This document shows, piece after piece, positions 43,766-52,488 of a stretch of DNA of 64,000 nt (the stretch's first letter is position 1; each line of letters starts with the position of its first letter). Location of the stretch: positions 17,428 through 81,427 of the forward strand of contig NZ_JACEFA010000011.1 in NCBI RefSeq assembly GCF_014083865.1. Reading direction: 5' to 3'. The stretch comes from Paraliobacillus salinarum. Lineage in GTDB: Bacteria > Bacillota > Bacilli > Bacillales > Amphibacillaceae. The notes below the pieces were generated by a model, which did no database searches, was not told where the DNA came from, and worked only from the letters and a program-made list of their open reading frames with translations. Both the position numbers and the translations under genes were made by a program.

Positions 43766-43799
43766 CATAAAGCTCGCCTACTAGTAGACGAGCTTTATG
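43766..43799 (-). promoter_or_regulatory. Hairpin between rplL and the methyltransferase gene
   Basis: An 11-bp stem, CATAAAGCTCG (43766-43776 with 43789-43799), starts 11 nt after the rplL stop. The following T-tract is weak, so it may act as a leaky terminator or an mRNA 3'-end/processing signal that keeps rplL expression above that of the distal genes. Confidence 0.6.
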
Positions 43800-43809
43800 A
43801 TTAATTACT

Positions 43810-44175
43810 TTACTTCAATTCTACTGAAGCGCCAACTTCTTCAAGTTTAGCTTTCATTTCTTCTGCTTCTTCTTTAGCAACGCCTTCTTTGATTGCTTTT
43901 GGAGCGTTGTCTACAAGATCTTTCGCATCTTTAAGTCCAAGACCTGTGATTTCACGAACTGCTTTAACAACTTTGATTTTAGAAGCTCCAGCACTTTCTA
44001 GAACTACATCAAATTCAGTTTTCTCTTCAGCAGCTTCGCCACCAGCAGCGCCACCAGCTACTGCTACAGGTGCAGCAGCAGTTACACCAAATTCTTCTTC
44101 AATTGCTTTTACTAAATCATTTAATTCAAGAACAGACATTTCTTTAATCGCTTCGATAATTTGCTCTTTAGACAT
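43810..44175 (-). CDS. rplL: 50S ribosomal protein L7/L12
   Basis: L7/L12 of 121 residues. An N-terminal dimerisation helix ([21 protein letters not shown]) and an Ala/Gly hinge ([17 protein letters not shown]) lead to the C-terminal factor-binding domain ([20 protein letters not shown]). Stalk protein that recruits EF-Tu and EF-G. ATG at 44175, AGGAGGA upstream. Confidence 0.98.
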   Translation of the reverse strand: MSKEQIIEAIKEMSVLELNDLVKAIEEEFGVTAAAPVAVAGGAAGGEAAEEKTEFDVVLESAGASKIKVVKAVREITGLGLKDAKDLVDNAPKAIKEGVAKEEAEEMKAKLEEVGASVELK

Positions 44176-44239
44176 TATATTTTCCTCCTAATATAAACTA
44201 TTATTTTTTGTAATATTTCCAATCTAACTTACGATGCAA

Positions 44240-44740
44240 TTAAGCACCTTGCTCTTCTTTTTGTTCTGCAATAGCTTTTGTCGCATAAGCGAAGTTGCGA
44301 ACTGGAGCTTGTAATACGCTGAGTAGCATAGAAAGTAATCCTTCGTAGTTCGGTAGCTCTGCAAGCTCTTTAATTTGATCAAGCGTTGCAACACTTCCCT
44401 CAATCACACCAGCTTTGATTTCTAACGCTTCATGCTTTTTAGCAAACTCATTCAGAATTTTCGCAGGTGCGATTACATCGTCATTACTAAACGCGATAGC
44501 AGTAGGTCCTACAAGTGATTCGTCTAAATCAGTAAGCTCAACTTCTTCTGTAGCGCGACGAGTCATTGTGTTTTTGTACACTTTGAAGTCTACACCCGCA
44601 TCACGTAGTTGACTACGAAGCTCTGTAACTTCAGCAACATCTAGACCGCGGTAATCTACAAGTATTGTTGTTTTACTATCGCGGAACTTATTTGCAATTT
44701 CAGATACAACTTGTTTTTTGTGTTCAATAATGGTTGACAT
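44240..44740 (-). CDS. rplJ: 50S ribosomal protein L10
   Basis: L10 of 166 residues, the stalk base that binds L7/L12 dimers. The RNA-binding part contains [20 protein letters not shown] and YKNTMTRRA, and the C-terminal helix ends [14 protein letters not shown] at 44740, AGGAGGTGG upstream. Expressed from its own promoter through an L10 leader. Confidence 0.98.
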   Translation of the reverse strand: MSTIIEHKKQVVSEIANKFRDSKTTILVDYRGLDVAEVTELRSQLRDAGVDFKVYKNTMTRRATEEVELTDLDESLVGPTAIAFSNDDVIAPAKILNEFAKKHEALEIKAGVIEGSVATLDQIKELAELPNYEGLLSMLLSVLQAPVRNFAYATKAIAEQKEEQGA

Positions 44741-44950
44741 TGTTCCACCTCCTATTGACTAATCATTATACCGAAACACCAGGCCCACCCACATCTAAAA
44801 AACCTTCACGCCTAGTAGACGTGAAGGTTTGAATGAATAGACATAGATTGCCAGGCAACATTATCTTTATTCGAAAACCTCGGTAGGAATATTTAAGCCG
44901 TTCGGCACCTACTGTCTACGGTACAACGTAATTAATTTATTTTTCAACAT
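44741..44950 (-). promoter_or_regulatory. L10 ribosomal protein leader
   Basis: The transcript leader of rplJ has conserved-looking single-stranded blocks CCTACCGAGGTTTTCG and CCTGGCAATC on the minus strand, followed by an intrinsic terminator hairpin. This is the arrangement of the L10 leader of Firmicutes, where L10 (with L12) binds its mRNA and promotes termination. Confidence 0.75.
44797..44830 (-). terminator. Attenuator of the L10 leader
   Basis: Stem AAACCTTCACG (44800-44810 with 44820-44830); the minus strand continues with TTTTTTAG. Located between the leader and rplJ. Confidence 0.85.
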
Positions 44951-44955
44951 TGTTC

Positions 44956-44984
44956 ATTATAGCCAATGGCTATTACGAAGTCAA
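44956..44984 (-). promoter_or_regulatory. SigA promoter of rplJ-rplL
   Basis: TTGACT (44979-44984), 17-bp spacer, perfect TATAAT (44956-44961) on the minus strand, directly after rplA. Confidence 0.88.
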
Positions 44985-44998
44985 TAGCTAATTACTTA

Positions 44999-45691
44999 TT
45001 ATGAGAATGTTGATGGGTCAACTTTTACACCAGGGCCCATCGTAGATGTTACGGAAGCATTCTTCATATAGATACCTTTTGAAGCTTGTGGCTTTGCTTT
45101 GATAAGTGTATCAGCTAGTGCTTGGAAGTTTTCTACTAATTGGTCTAACTCAAAAGAAGCTTTTCCAATTGGTACGTGAATGTTAGATTGACGATCCACA
45201 CGATATTCCACTTTACCAGCTTTGATTTCTTTCACTGCTTTTTCTACTTCAAATGTAACAGTACCTGTTTTAGGGTTTGGCATTAAACCTTTTGGTCCAA
45301 GTACACGACCCAATTTACCAACTTCAGCCATCATGTCTGGAGTTGCTACAATCACATCAAAGTCAAACCAACCTTGATTGATTTTGTTAATTAGATCTTG
45401 CTCTCCTACGTAATCAGCTCCAGCAGCTTCTGCTTCTTTCGCTTTATCACCTTTAGCAAAAACTAAAACGGTTTGTGTTTTTCCTGTACCATGAGGCAAT
45501 ACCATTGCTCCACGAATTTGTTGATCTGCTTTCTTAGGATCTACCCCTAAACGAAACGCAGCTTCAACTGTTTCATCAAAGTTCGCTTTAGCTGTTTGCT
45601 TCACTAAATCTAAAGCTTCTTTAACATCATATGCTTTTGTGCGATCAACAAGCTTCAAAACTTCTTGTTGCTTTTTTGATTTTTTAGCCAT
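44999..45691 (-). CDS. rplA: 50S ribosomal protein L1
   Basis: L1 of 230 residues. Characteristic parts are the [32 protein letters not shown] region and the N-terminal [23 protein letters not shown]. It forms the L1 stalk that moves deacylated tRNA and is a translational repressor of its own operon in other bacteria. ATG 45691 with GAGGAGG 7 nt upstream; the longer frame starts in the leader. Confidence 0.98.
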   Translation of the reverse strand: MAKKSKKQQEVLKLVDRTKAYDVKEALDLVKQTAKANFDETVEAAFRLGVDPKKADQQIRGAMVLPHGTGKTQTVLVFAKGDKAKEAEAAGADYVGEQDLINKINQGWFDFDVIVATPDMMAEVGKLGRVLGPKGLMPNPKTGTVTFEVEKAVKEIKAGKVEYRVDRQSNIHVPIGKASFELDQLVENFQALADTLIKAKPQASKGIYMKNASVTSTMGPGVKVDPSTFS

Positions 45692-45707
45692 TATTATTTC
45701 CTCCTCG

Positions 45708-45738
45708 AATGTGGTTTTAGCGGTTATACCTCCCACTT
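45708..45738 (-). promoter_or_regulatory. L1-binding-like motif upstream of rplA
   Basis: On the minus strand this reads GTGGGAGGTAT...ACCAC, a short stem-loop ending about 20 nt before the rplA start. A near copy stands before rplK at 46331-46362. The shared GTGGGAGG and ACCAC pieces look like a mimic of the L1 site on 23S rRNA. Confidence 0.55.
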
Positions 45739-45881
45739 TTAAAAGCGGCTGCCGTTTACCTTAAAAGGTGAACAGACAATAGACCTGCATCCGGCTGATG
45801 TTTAGCATCTTACAAAAAGGCTGCGAAATGGCTATGATTTGCACCACCGCAACCTTTACATCATCCGTCTACGATACGGGA

Positions 45882-46307
45882 TTAGTCTTCAATAACAATA
45901 CCCATACTGCGCGCAGTACCTTCGACCATACGCATAGCAGCTTCTACGTCAGCAGCATTTAAATCAGGCATTTTTGTTTCCGCAATTTCTTTTACTTTGT
46001 CACGCTTTAATGTCGCAACTTTATTACGGTTTGGTTCGCCTGATGCACTTTCAATACCTGCTGCTTTCTTAAGCAACACCGCAGCTGGCGGAGTCTTTGT
46101 AATAAATGTAAAGGAACGGTCTTCAAAAACCGAAATTTCTACCGGTATAATCATACCTGCTTGCTCTTGCGTACGGGCATTAAATTCCTTACAGAATCCC
46201 ATGATGTTAACACCTGCTTGACCTAGAGCCGGCCCAACTGGTGGTGCTGGATTTGCTTTCCCCGCTGGGATTTGAAGTTTAACTACTTTAATTACTTTTT
46301 TAGCCAC
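45882..46307 (-). CDS. rplK: 50S ribosomal protein L11
   Basis: L11 of 141 residues starting (V)[25 protein letters not shown], with the rRNA-binding C-terminal domain ending [14 protein letters not shown]. The thiostrepton-contact proline-rich N terminus is intact. The start is GTG 46307, 7 nt after AAGGAGGTG; the frame to 46316 adds only three unlikely residues. Confidence 0.98.
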   Translation of the reverse strand: MAKKVIKVVKLQIPAGKANPAPPVGPALGQAGVNIMGFCKEFNARTQEQAGMIIPVEISVFEDRSFTFITKTPPAAVLLKKAAGIESASGEPNRNKVATLKRDKVKEIAETKMPDLNAADVEAAMRMVEGTARSMGIVIED

Positions 46308-46330
46308 GAGACACACCTCCTTAAGTCCGT

Positions 46331-46362
46331 GATGTGGTAATAGGGCAATACCCTCCCACTCA
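46331..46362 (-). promoter_or_regulatory. L1-binding-like motif upstream of rplK
   Basis: Minus strand GTGGGAGGGTATT...ACCAC, matching the motif in front of rplA. It lies in the leader of the rplK-rplA transcript. Confidence 0.55.
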
Positions 46363-46412
46363 TTTCGTATACAAAATTAAAACTTTACACTATAAGTATA
46401 AAGAACATTAAA

Positions 46413-46441
46413 ATTCTAGCACGAGACAACAAAAATTGCAA
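46413..46441 (-). promoter_or_regulatory. SigA promoter of rplK-rplA
   Basis: TTGCAA (46436-46441), 17-bp spacer, TAGAAT (46413-46418) on the minus strand, between nusG and rplK. Confidence 0.75.
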
Positions 46442-46481
46442 GTGTATGTTGTCAACTATTTCTCAAAGCTATCAAATCGAA

Positions 46482-47015
46482 TTATAATTTAGTGATTTGT
46501 GTGAAATCTAGTTCAACCGGTGTTTCGCGTCCAAACATATTCACATGGACCTTTACCTTTTGTCTATCCGGGTCGATTTGTTCTATAGCACCTGTGAAAT
46601 CTTTAAATGGCCCATCAATTACACGAACACTTTCTTTCACTTCAAAATCTACTTCCGTTACTGTTTCATTCATTCCCATACGCTTCAATATCGTCTCTAC
46701 TTCTTCTGGTAATAGCGGTGTCGGCTTTGTCCCTGATCCTGCTGAACCAACAAAACCCGTTACTCCCGGCGTATTACGAACGACATACCAAGAGTCATCT
46801 GTCATAACCATTTCAGCTAGCACATATCCTGGGAACACTTTCTTCATAGCTGTTTTTCTTTTTCCGTTCTTTATTTCAGTTTCTTCATCTTCTGGTACAA
46901 GCACGCGAAAAATCTTGTCTTCCATCCCCATTGACTCTAATCTTTTTTCTAAATTTGTTTTCACCTTGTTTTCGTAACCAGAATACGTATGGACGACAAA
47001 CCATTGTTTTTCCAT
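46482..47015 (-). CDS. nusG: Transcription termination/antitermination factor NusG
   Basis: NusG of 177 residues, as in B. subtilis. The N-terminal NGN domain (WFVVHTYSGYENKVKTNLEKR, then VFPGYVLAEM) binds RNA polymerase. The C-terminal KOW domain (VRVIDGPFKDFTGAIEQID) binds S10 or Rho. ATG 47015 is the proper start, with GAGG 12 nt upstream; the 35-codon extension crosses a terminator hairpin and is not coding. Confidence 0.97.
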   Translation of the reverse strand: MEKQWFVVHTYSGYENKVKTNLEKRLESMGMEDKIFRVLVPEDEETEIKNGKRKTAMKKVFPGYVLAEMVMTDDSWYVVRNTPGVTGFVGSAGSGTKPTPLLPEEVETILKRMGMNETVTEVDFEVKESVRVIDGPFKDFTGAIEQIDPDRQKVKVHVNMFGRETPVELDFTQITKL

Positions 47016-47067
47016 ATAACAGGACAACCTCGTGTCCCTTCCCTCCCTTTTATTTTTTTCCAATTTA

Positions 47068-47091
47068 AAAAACCCGCTAATACGGGTTTTT
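47068..47091 (-). terminator. Intrinsic terminator between secE and nusG
   Basis: Stem AAAAACCCG (47068-47076 with 47083-47091), 6-nt loop, followed on the minus strand by TTTTTTAAATT. It lies 50 nt before nusG with no room for another promoter, so it must be partly read through. Confidence 0.8.
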
Positions 47092-47141
47092 CTCTTAAGA
47101 AACGTTTTATTTATTATCATTATAGCATATAAAGCTGAGAT

Positions 47142-47321
47142 CTATTCAAAAAATAAATTTAGAACTTGCGTAATCCCTAAATCAACTATTGCAAAAAACA
47201 CGGCAACAAATGCTACTGTTGCTACAACAGTTACTGTGTAACGAAATAGCTCTTGCCCACCAGGCCATGATACTTTTTTCATTTCTCTAGAGACATTTTT
47301 AAAAAATGCAACAAGATTCAT
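47142..47321 (-). CDS. secE: Preprotein translocase subunit SecE
   Basis: A 59-residue SecE. The amphipathic N-terminal segment FFKNVSREMKKVSWPGGQELFRYT carries the conserved lysine and VxWP motif, followed by one membrane helix (VVATVAFVAVFFAIVDLGI). It clamps SecY in the translocon. ATG at 47321, with GGGGGTTACCACCT-type G-rich sequence upstream. Too short for many gene finders, but unambiguous by position and motif. Confidence 0.95.
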   Translation of the reverse strand: MNLVAFFKNVSREMKKVSWPGGQELFRYTVTVVATVAFVAVFFAIVDLGITQVLNLFFE

Positions 47322-47363
47322 AGGTGGTAACCCCCAAACTTATACCAATTTTAAAAAAGTTAA

Positions 47364-47510
47364 TTACTTTGTTTCACGATGCAATGTATGCTTATTGCAC
47401 TTTTTACAGAATTTATTTACTTCTAACCGTTCACTATTCGATGTATTTTTATTTGAATGATAATTTCTATTAAGACACATACTACATGCTAATACTATTT
47501 TCTTTTGCAA
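47364..47510 (-). CDS. rpmG: 50S ribosomal protein L33
   Basis: A 48-residue L33 with both CxxC pairs (ACSMC and FCKKC), thus the zinc-binding type, ending KHTLHRETK. The start is TTG 47510, 4 nt after a GGGGTGGGA site. Sits directly upstream of secE as in B. subtilis. Confidence 0.93.
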   Translation of the reverse strand: MQKKIVLACSMCLNRNYHSNKNTSNSERLEVNKFCKKCNKHTLHRETK

Positions 47511-47553
47511 TCGTCCCACCCCTTGTATCAGTTAAGGGTTTCACACTCTTAAT

Positions 47554-47582
47554 AATTTATCATGGTTCTTAAGGCCTGTCAA
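47554..47582 (-). promoter_or_regulatory. SigA promoter of rpmG-secE-nusG
   Basis: Perfect TTGACA (47577-47582), 17-bp spacer, TAAATT (47554-47559), between sigH and rpmG on the minus strand. Confidence 0.78.
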
Positions 47583-47609
47583 CGCTTTACTTGGTAATGC
47601 ACAATTGAT

Positions 47610-48269
47610 TTAAAGCTCTATTTCATTAAAATTTAAACATCGTTCTAACTTTCTTTTCACACGTTGTAGAGCATTGTCAATTGATTTAACGTGTCGCTTC
47701 AAATCATCAGAAATCTCTTGATATGTTCGCCCGTCTAAATACAAAGCAAGCACTTCTCGTTCTAATTCACTTAACACCTCATCCAACTTTCCTTCTAAAA
47801 TACCAAACCTTTCTTGATTAACAAGAAGTTCTTGAGGGTCATCGGTAACAGCAGCATTCACTAATACGTCTAACAAAGTCCGCTCTGATTCTTCATCATA
47901 GACAGGTTTATCTAAAGATACGTATGAATTTAATGGCATATGCTTTTGTCTAGTAGCCGTTTTTATTGCAGTGATAATTTGTCGAGTAATACACAACTCT
48001 GCAAATACTTTAAAAGAAGAAAGCTTGTCCTGTTTAAAGTCACGTATTGCTTTGTATAAACCAATCATCCCTTCTTGTACGATATCGTCGTGATCTGCTC
48101 CAATTAAGAAATACGTTCTTGCTTTTGCATGAACAAATCCACGATACTTATTAATGAGAACATCCAATGCATGACTGTTCTCACGATGAGCAAGTTCGAT
48201 AAGCTCATCGTCATTTAACATTTCTAGTTCTACTACTTGATTTGTTGTATACGCATAAGTGACACTCAA
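47610..48269 (-). CDS. sigH: RNA polymerase sigma-H factor
   Basis: A 219-residue sigma factor for early stationary phase and sporulation genes. Region 2 is clear (KARTYFLIGADHDDIVQEGMIGLYKAIRDF, with AELCITRQIITAIKTATRQK in 2.4), and region 4 contains the helix-turn-helix LDGRTYQEISDDLKRHVKSIDNALQR. The start is TTG 48269, 5 nt after GGGGGAGA. Its presence suggests a sporulation-competent lineage. Confidence 0.95.
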   Translation of the reverse strand: MSVTYAYTTNQVVELEMLNDDELIELAHRENSHALDVLINKYRGFVHAKARTYFLIGADHDDIVQEGMIGLYKAIRDFKQDKLSSFKVFAELCITRQIITAIKTATRQKHMPLNSYVSLDKPVYDEESERTLLDVLVNAAVTDDPQELLVNQERFGILEGKLDEVLSELEREVLALYLDGRTYQEISDDLKRHVKSIDNALQRVKRKLERCLNFNEIEL

Positions 48270-48351
48270 CCTAGTCTCCCCCTAGCTGTGGAAAGTGAAG
48301 ATATAGAAATATTATACAGGAAGCGCTTCATTTGCGTCAACAGCAGCTTTT

Positions 48352-48861
48352 TTACTTTTGCCCTCTTCTCCATTGCTCGAATATTTGTAGTATATCTTGC
48401 TTTATAGGAATTTTAGTAGAAATTTGTCTTGATTTGTATGATTTAAGGTCTGCTTCAATTTCATGTTGAATATTTTCAATTTCTAAATATAGTTCTCGAG
48501 CTGACTTTCGATAAGCTCCCTGGGCAAAAACTGTTCGTTGTTCTTCATAATCAGATGTGGCAACATAAACTTTTGTTTTTACATTCTTTAACTCCTTGAT
48601 TAAACGCTCGATACATTCATCTGCAGTTTCTTGTTCTTTTGTATAAATAACTTCTACCTTATGGTTATTATATTTCGTTTCTATCCCTTTTACTTCATAG
48701 GCATCAAAAACAACAATGACTCGATACCCTCTGTACGCTTGATATTCTGCCATTTTTTCAATCAACAAATTTCGAGCTTGTTCTAAATCAACATCTTTTA
48801 ATTTTTTTAATTCTTGCCAATCTCCGATCATGTTATAGCCATCAACAAGCAGGACATCCAT
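48352..48861 (-). CDS. rae1: Ribosome-associated endoribonuclease Rae1 (YacP)
   Basis: A 169-residue NYN/PIN-fold nuclease. The N-terminal LLVDGYNMIGDW carries the first acidic site, with VVFDAYEVKG and YVATSDYEEQ supplying further acidic residues, and the C terminus is basic. In B. subtilis Rae1 cuts mRNA in the ribosomal A site. ATG 48861 overlaps the rlmB stop (TGATG). Confidence 0.93.
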   Translation of the reverse strand: MDVLLVDGYNMIGDWQELKKLKDVDLEQARNLLIEKMAEYQAYRGYRVIVVFDAYEVKGIETKYNNHKVEVIYTKEQETADECIERLIKELKNVKTKVYVATSDYEEQRTVFAQGAYRKSARELYLEIENIQHEIEADLKSYKSRQISTKIPIKQDILQIFEQWRRGQK

Positions 48862-49607
48862 CACATTTCACCAATTGGGTTACGCTTTCTAAAAACTTCA
48901 TACATCAGAATACTTGCTGCCACTGATGCATTTAAAGAGGAGACATTACCTGTCATTGCTAAGCTAACTGTCCAATCACATTTTTTTCGAACTAATCTAC
49001 TCATGCCTTTTCCTTCATTCCCAATGACTAGGGCTAACGGCAATGTTCCCTCAAGCGAACGATAATCTTCTGTTGCTTCTGCCTCTGTACCAACAATCCA
49101 CACATGACGTTCCTTTAATTCATCAATTGTTTGTGAAATATTTGTGACTCTTGCTACCGGGATGTATTCAATCGCTCCCGCTGATGTTTTTGCCACTGTC
49201 GCTGTCAATCCAACCGCTCTACGTTTAGGAATAATAACACCATGTGCTCCTACCGCATCAGCTGTTCTCAATATTGAACCCAGATTATGCGGATCTTCTA
49301 TTTCATCCAGAATAATAAAGAAAGGTGCTTCTCCTTTTTGTTCAGCTTTCTCAAATAAATCCTCTATGGATGCATATGCATATGCAGCAACAGAAGCAGC
49401 AACACCTTGGTGATTTCCATCTACCATCTTGTCCAACTTTTGTTTTGGAACACGCGTCACTACAGTTCCATGTTCCTTAGCTAATCGTTCCAAGTTTTGA
49501 CCAGCTGTATGGTTTAATTGGTCCGATACAAATAATTTATTTATCGATCGACCAGACTTCAATGCTTCTATAACTGGGTTCTTTCCTATAATCCACTCTT
49601 CCGACAT
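48861..49607 (-). CDS. rlmB: 23S rRNA 2'-O-methyltransferase RlmB family (YacO)
   Basis: A 248-residue SPOUT methyltransferase with an N-terminal L30e-like substrate-binding domain and the C-terminal knot motifs EDPHNLGSILRTADAVGAHGV, VIGNEGKGMSRLV and GNVSSLNASVAASILMYE. ATG 49607 is 1 nt past the mrnC stop, giving MSEEWIIGKNPV. Confidence 0.94.
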   Translation of the reverse strand: MSEEWIIGKNPVIEALKSGRSINKLFVSDQLNHTAGQNLERLAKEHGTVVTRVPKQKLDKMVDGNHQGVAASVAAYAYASIEDLFEKAEQKGEAPFFIILDEIEDPHNLGSILRTADAVGAHGVIIPKRRAVGLTATVAKTSAGAIEYIPVARVTNISQTIDELKERHVWIVGTEAEATEDYRSLEGTLPLALVIGNEGKGMSRLVRKKCDWTVSLAMTGNVSSLNASVAASILMYEVFRKRNPIGEM

Positions 49608-49608
49608 G

Positions 49609-50010
49609 TCACTTTTCTCCCTTCTCAACAAATTCAATTGCTTCGTTAATCAATTCTTGCAGACGAACGACATTATCCGCTAAATAATGGAAACCTAGCA
49701 ATGCCTCAAAAGCAGTGCTATAACGATATGTTTGTACATCTGTGTTTTTAGGCGTGGAGCCAGACTTCGCATTTCGACCACGTCGAACAATAGCCTGCTC
49801 GTCTTCGGTTAACATTTGTTGCTCAATCCAATAACGAATTACTTTTGCCTGTGATTTCGCAGAGACAAAATTGACCGCAGCATTGTGTAAATCGTTTAGC
49901 CTTTTTGAACCTGATGTCACTAGATGCTCACGAACATATAATTCGTATATGACATCCCCCATGTAGGCAAGCGCAAGACTCTTCATTTGCTTCACTTTTT
50001 GTTCTTCCAT
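49609..50010 (-). CDS. mrnC: Ribonuclease Mini-III
   Basis: A 133-residue RNase III-like protein lacking the dsRNA-binding domain, which matures 23S rRNA ends. The RNase III core is LALAYMGDVIYELYVREHL and TAFEALLGFHYL, with the catalytic Asp and Glu. ATG 50010 with GAGG 6 nt upstream overlaps the cysS end slightly, so expression is coupled. Confidence 0.94.
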   Translation of the reverse strand: MEEQKVKQMKSLALAYMGDVIYELYVREHLVTSGSKRLNDLHNAAVNFVSAKSQAKVIRYWIEQQMLTEDEQAIVRRGRNAKSGSTPKNTDVQTYRYSTAFEALLGFHYLADNVVRLQELINEAIEFVEKGEK

Positions 50011-50012
50011 AA

Positions 50013-51413
50013 TCAACCTCGCTTCCATCTCGGCCCTTGCGGTGTATCTTCCAAAATAATATTTTTATCTTTTAACTGGTCACGAATTTGATCGGCAAGT
50101 TGAAAATCTCTATCTTTTCTGGCTTGCTCACGCTGTTCAATTAATCGATCGATCTCCCCATCAACTAATTCTTGTGTTTCCTCTATTTGCAGCCCTAATA
50201 TTTGCAACAGGCTCGCTAAAAGAGTTTGAAATGCTTCGATGACTTCTGTTGAAGTTTGCTTGCGTTGAATATATAAATTCGCTTCTTTTGTAATATCAAA
50301 GATAACTGCAATTGCGTTAGCAGTATTAAAATCATCATTCATTTCCGCTAAAAATTCTTGTTTGAATTGTTGAATTTTATTTAACCATTTTTCATTGTCT
50401 TCTGTTAAGTTAAGACTTGCTTTTTTCCTATGCGTTAAGTTTTGATAAGCATTCTTAATACGATCCAAGCCGTTTTTCGCATTTTCTAACAAAGCTTCAT
50501 TGAAATTAATCGGGTTACGATAATGAACGCTTAAGATAAAGAAGCGAATCAATTGCGGATCAAATTTTCCAATCAGGTCATGAGCAAGAATAAAGTTTCC
50601 AAGCGACTTTGACATTTTTTCATTATCAATGGTTATATAACCATTATGCATCCAATAGTTTGCAAAGCTTTGATCATTACACGCTTCAGACTGAGCTATC
50701 TCGTTTTCGTGATGTGGAAAAGCAAGGTCCTGACCACCAGCGTGAATATCAATTGTTTCTCCTAAATACTGCTTTGCCATAGCTGAACATTCAATATGCC
50801 AGCCTGGCCTTCCTTTACCCCAAGGCGAATCCCATGCTATCTCTCCCGGTTTCGCTTCTTTCCATAGCGTAAAATCTAACGGATCTTGTTTTTTCTCTCC
50901 TATTTGTATTCTAGCACCTGAACGCAAATCATCAATCGATTGGTGTGATAACTTTCCATAATCATTAAAAGCACGCGTTTTGAAATATACATCTCCTGCA
51001 GATTCATAAGCATATCCTTTAGCAACTAAGGCATCAATAAAATTAATAATTTCATCCATTGAATCAGTAACTCTTGGATGATGGGTTGCCTCTTTTACTC
51101 CTAACGCCTTCACATCCGATTTATAAGCATGAATAAAACGTTCTGCAACCTCTTCTACTTCTTCTCCTAATTCATGCGCAACTTTAATAAGTTTATCGTC
51201 AACATCAGTAAAATTGAGCACGTAATCTACATGGTATCCGCTATATTCTAAATACCTACGTACAGTATCAAACACAATTGCAGGTCTAGTATTACCGATG
51301 TGTATATAGTTGTAAACGGTTGGTCCACAAACATACATACGAACTTTCCCTTCCTCGATTGGTTGAAACACTTCTTTTTTTCTAGTTAGGGTATTATATA
51401 GTTGAATTGTCAT
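50013..51413 (-). CDS. cysS: Cysteinyl-tRNA synthetase
   Basis: A 466-residue class I synthetase. The HIGH motif appears as [16 protein letters not shown] as [10 protein letters not shown]. The zinc ligands are in [20 protein letters not shown] and FPHHENE, as the family requires for cysteine recognition. ATG 51413 overlaps the cysE end by 20 nt. It is controlled by the T-box in front of cysE. Confidence 0.98.
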   Translation of the reverse strand: MTIQLYNTLTRKKEVFQPIEEGKVRMYVCGPTVYNYIHIGNTRPAIVFDTVRRYLEYSGYHVDYVLNFTDVDDKLIKVAHELGEEVEEVAERFIHAYKSDVKALGVKEATHHPRVTDSMDEIINFIDALVAKGYAYESAGDVYFKTRAFNDYGKLSHQSIDDLRSGARIQIGEKKQDPLDFTLWKEAKPGEIAWDSPWGKGRPGWHIECSAMAKQYLGETIDIHAGGQDLAFPHHENEIAQSEACNDQSFANYWMHNGYITIDNEKMSKSLGNFILAHDLIGKFDPQLIRFFILSVHYRNPINFNEALLENAKNGLDRIKNAYQNLTHRKKASLNLTEDNEKWLNKIQQFKQEFLAEMNDDFNTANAIAVIFDITKEANLYIQRKQTSTEVIEAFQTLLASLLQILGLQIEETQELVDGEIDRLIEQREQARKDRDFQLADQIRDQLKDKNIILEDTPQGPRWKRG

Positions 51414-52062
51414 TTGGTTTCACTCCTTTTAGCTCTTTTATTTCCTTTCTTAATTGGTCTAGCTCTTCCGTAAATTCCTTTATTACTTCTGATACAGGAT
51501 CTGGGAGCTTATGATGCTCAAAATCTTGAACTGTTCGCTCACCATTTTGTACAACTACTCTTCCCGGAATGCCAACTACAGTTGAACAATCTGGAACATC
51601 CTTTAATACAACAGATCCAGCACCTATTTTTGCACATTTCCCAACAGTGATAGATCCTAGCACCTTAGCACCGGTTGCAATCAACACATTATCTTTAATC
51701 GTCGGGTGCCTCTTTCCTTTTTCTTTTCCCGTCCCACCTAGTGTTACACCTTGAAAAATAGTTACATTGTCTCCTATTTCACACGTTTCTCCAATTACAA
51801 CACCCATGCCGTGGTCAATGAAAAAACGACTACCAATCTGTGCACCTGGATGAATCTCTATTCCAGTTAAAAAACGGGTAATTTGTGATATCGCCCTAGC
51901 GATAAAGAAAAACTTCTTGCGATATAGTGCATGTGCAATTCGATGAGACCAGATCGCATGTAACCCTGAATAAGTCAGAAAAACTTCTACACGTGTACGT
52001 GCGGCGGGATCCTGTTCAAAAACAACATCCATATCTTCTTTTAATTGCTTCCAAAACCGCAT
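51394..52062 (-). CDS. cysE: Serine O-acetyltransferase
   Basis: A 222-residue left-handed beta-helix acetyltransferase, the first step of cysteine synthesis from serine. An N-terminal helical domain ([16 protein letters not shown]) precedes the hexapeptide repeats ([24 protein letters not shown], then [25 protein letters not shown]). The C-terminal tail after the repeats is short. ATG at 52062, GGGGGTG upstream, downstream of the Cys T-box. Confidence 0.96.
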   Translation of the reverse strand: MRFWKQLKEDMDVVFEQDPAARTRVEVFLTYSGLHAIWSHRIAHALYRKKFFFIARAISQITRFLTGIEIHPGAQIGSRFFIDHGMGVVIGETCEIGDNVTIFQGVTLGGTGKEKGKRHPTIKDNVLIATGAKVLGSITVGKCAKIGAGSVVLKDVPDCSTVVGIPGRVVVQNGERTVQDFEHHKLPDPVSEVIKEFTEELDQLRKEIKELKGVKPNDNSTI

Positions 52063-52230
52063 GATTACACCCCCTATAACACACTTAAAGACGAAAAATG
52101 ATATTCGTTGTCCGTTTTATTTTTTATCAATGCAGTATATGCAAATGACGCTAGTTATGACTTGATACACTTTAATTATAAGAGACGCTTAGTTATATAG
52201 TGCATCTTCTCGAATCAGATTGCATAAATA

Positions 52231-52266
52231 AAAGCGCCTCTATGTTCTACAACACAGAGACGCTTT
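52231..52266 (-). terminator. T-box terminator
   Basis: The stem AAAGCG-CTCT...AGAG-CGCTTT, with one bulge on each side, is followed by TTTATTTATG on the minus strand. Confidence 0.88.
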
Positions 52267-52450
52267 AGCGCGGTCCCACTCTGTTTAGAAAATCAGTTTG
52301 ATTCTCTCTACTCTTCACTATGATAACGGTTAGCAAGCCGCTTTTGTCTACTATTATTCAACAAAAGACTCTGAGGTGCATTTTCTAAACAGACACTTAA
52401 AATCACTTTCAGCCAAGGTGATTCTCTCTAAATAAGTCTCGATTGTTTAT
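52231..52450 (-). promoter_or_regulatory. T-box riboswitch, cysteine specific
   Basis: On the minus strand the T-box sequence AGAGTGGGACCGCG (52267-52281 region) is followed by a terminator hairpin. The stem I region has AGAGAGAATCACC and GGCTGAAAGTGATT. The specifier codon is read as TGC (52378-52380), followed by ACC, in agreement with the cysE-cysS operon it precedes. Uncharged tRNA-Cys would stabilise the antiterminator. Confidence 0.92.
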
Positions 52451-52488
52451 ACTTTTCCTCTTCATCGTTTTTTGATTTTTTTATTTTT

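Noticed and set aside
46492..46977. A 161-codon plus-strand frame opposite nusG
   Set aside because: Antisense to a fully conserved gene and without family features.
46482..47120. NusG with a 35-residue N-terminal extension
   Set aside because: The extension passes through an intrinsic terminator hairpin and is absent from the standard 177-residue protein; ATG 47015 fits better.
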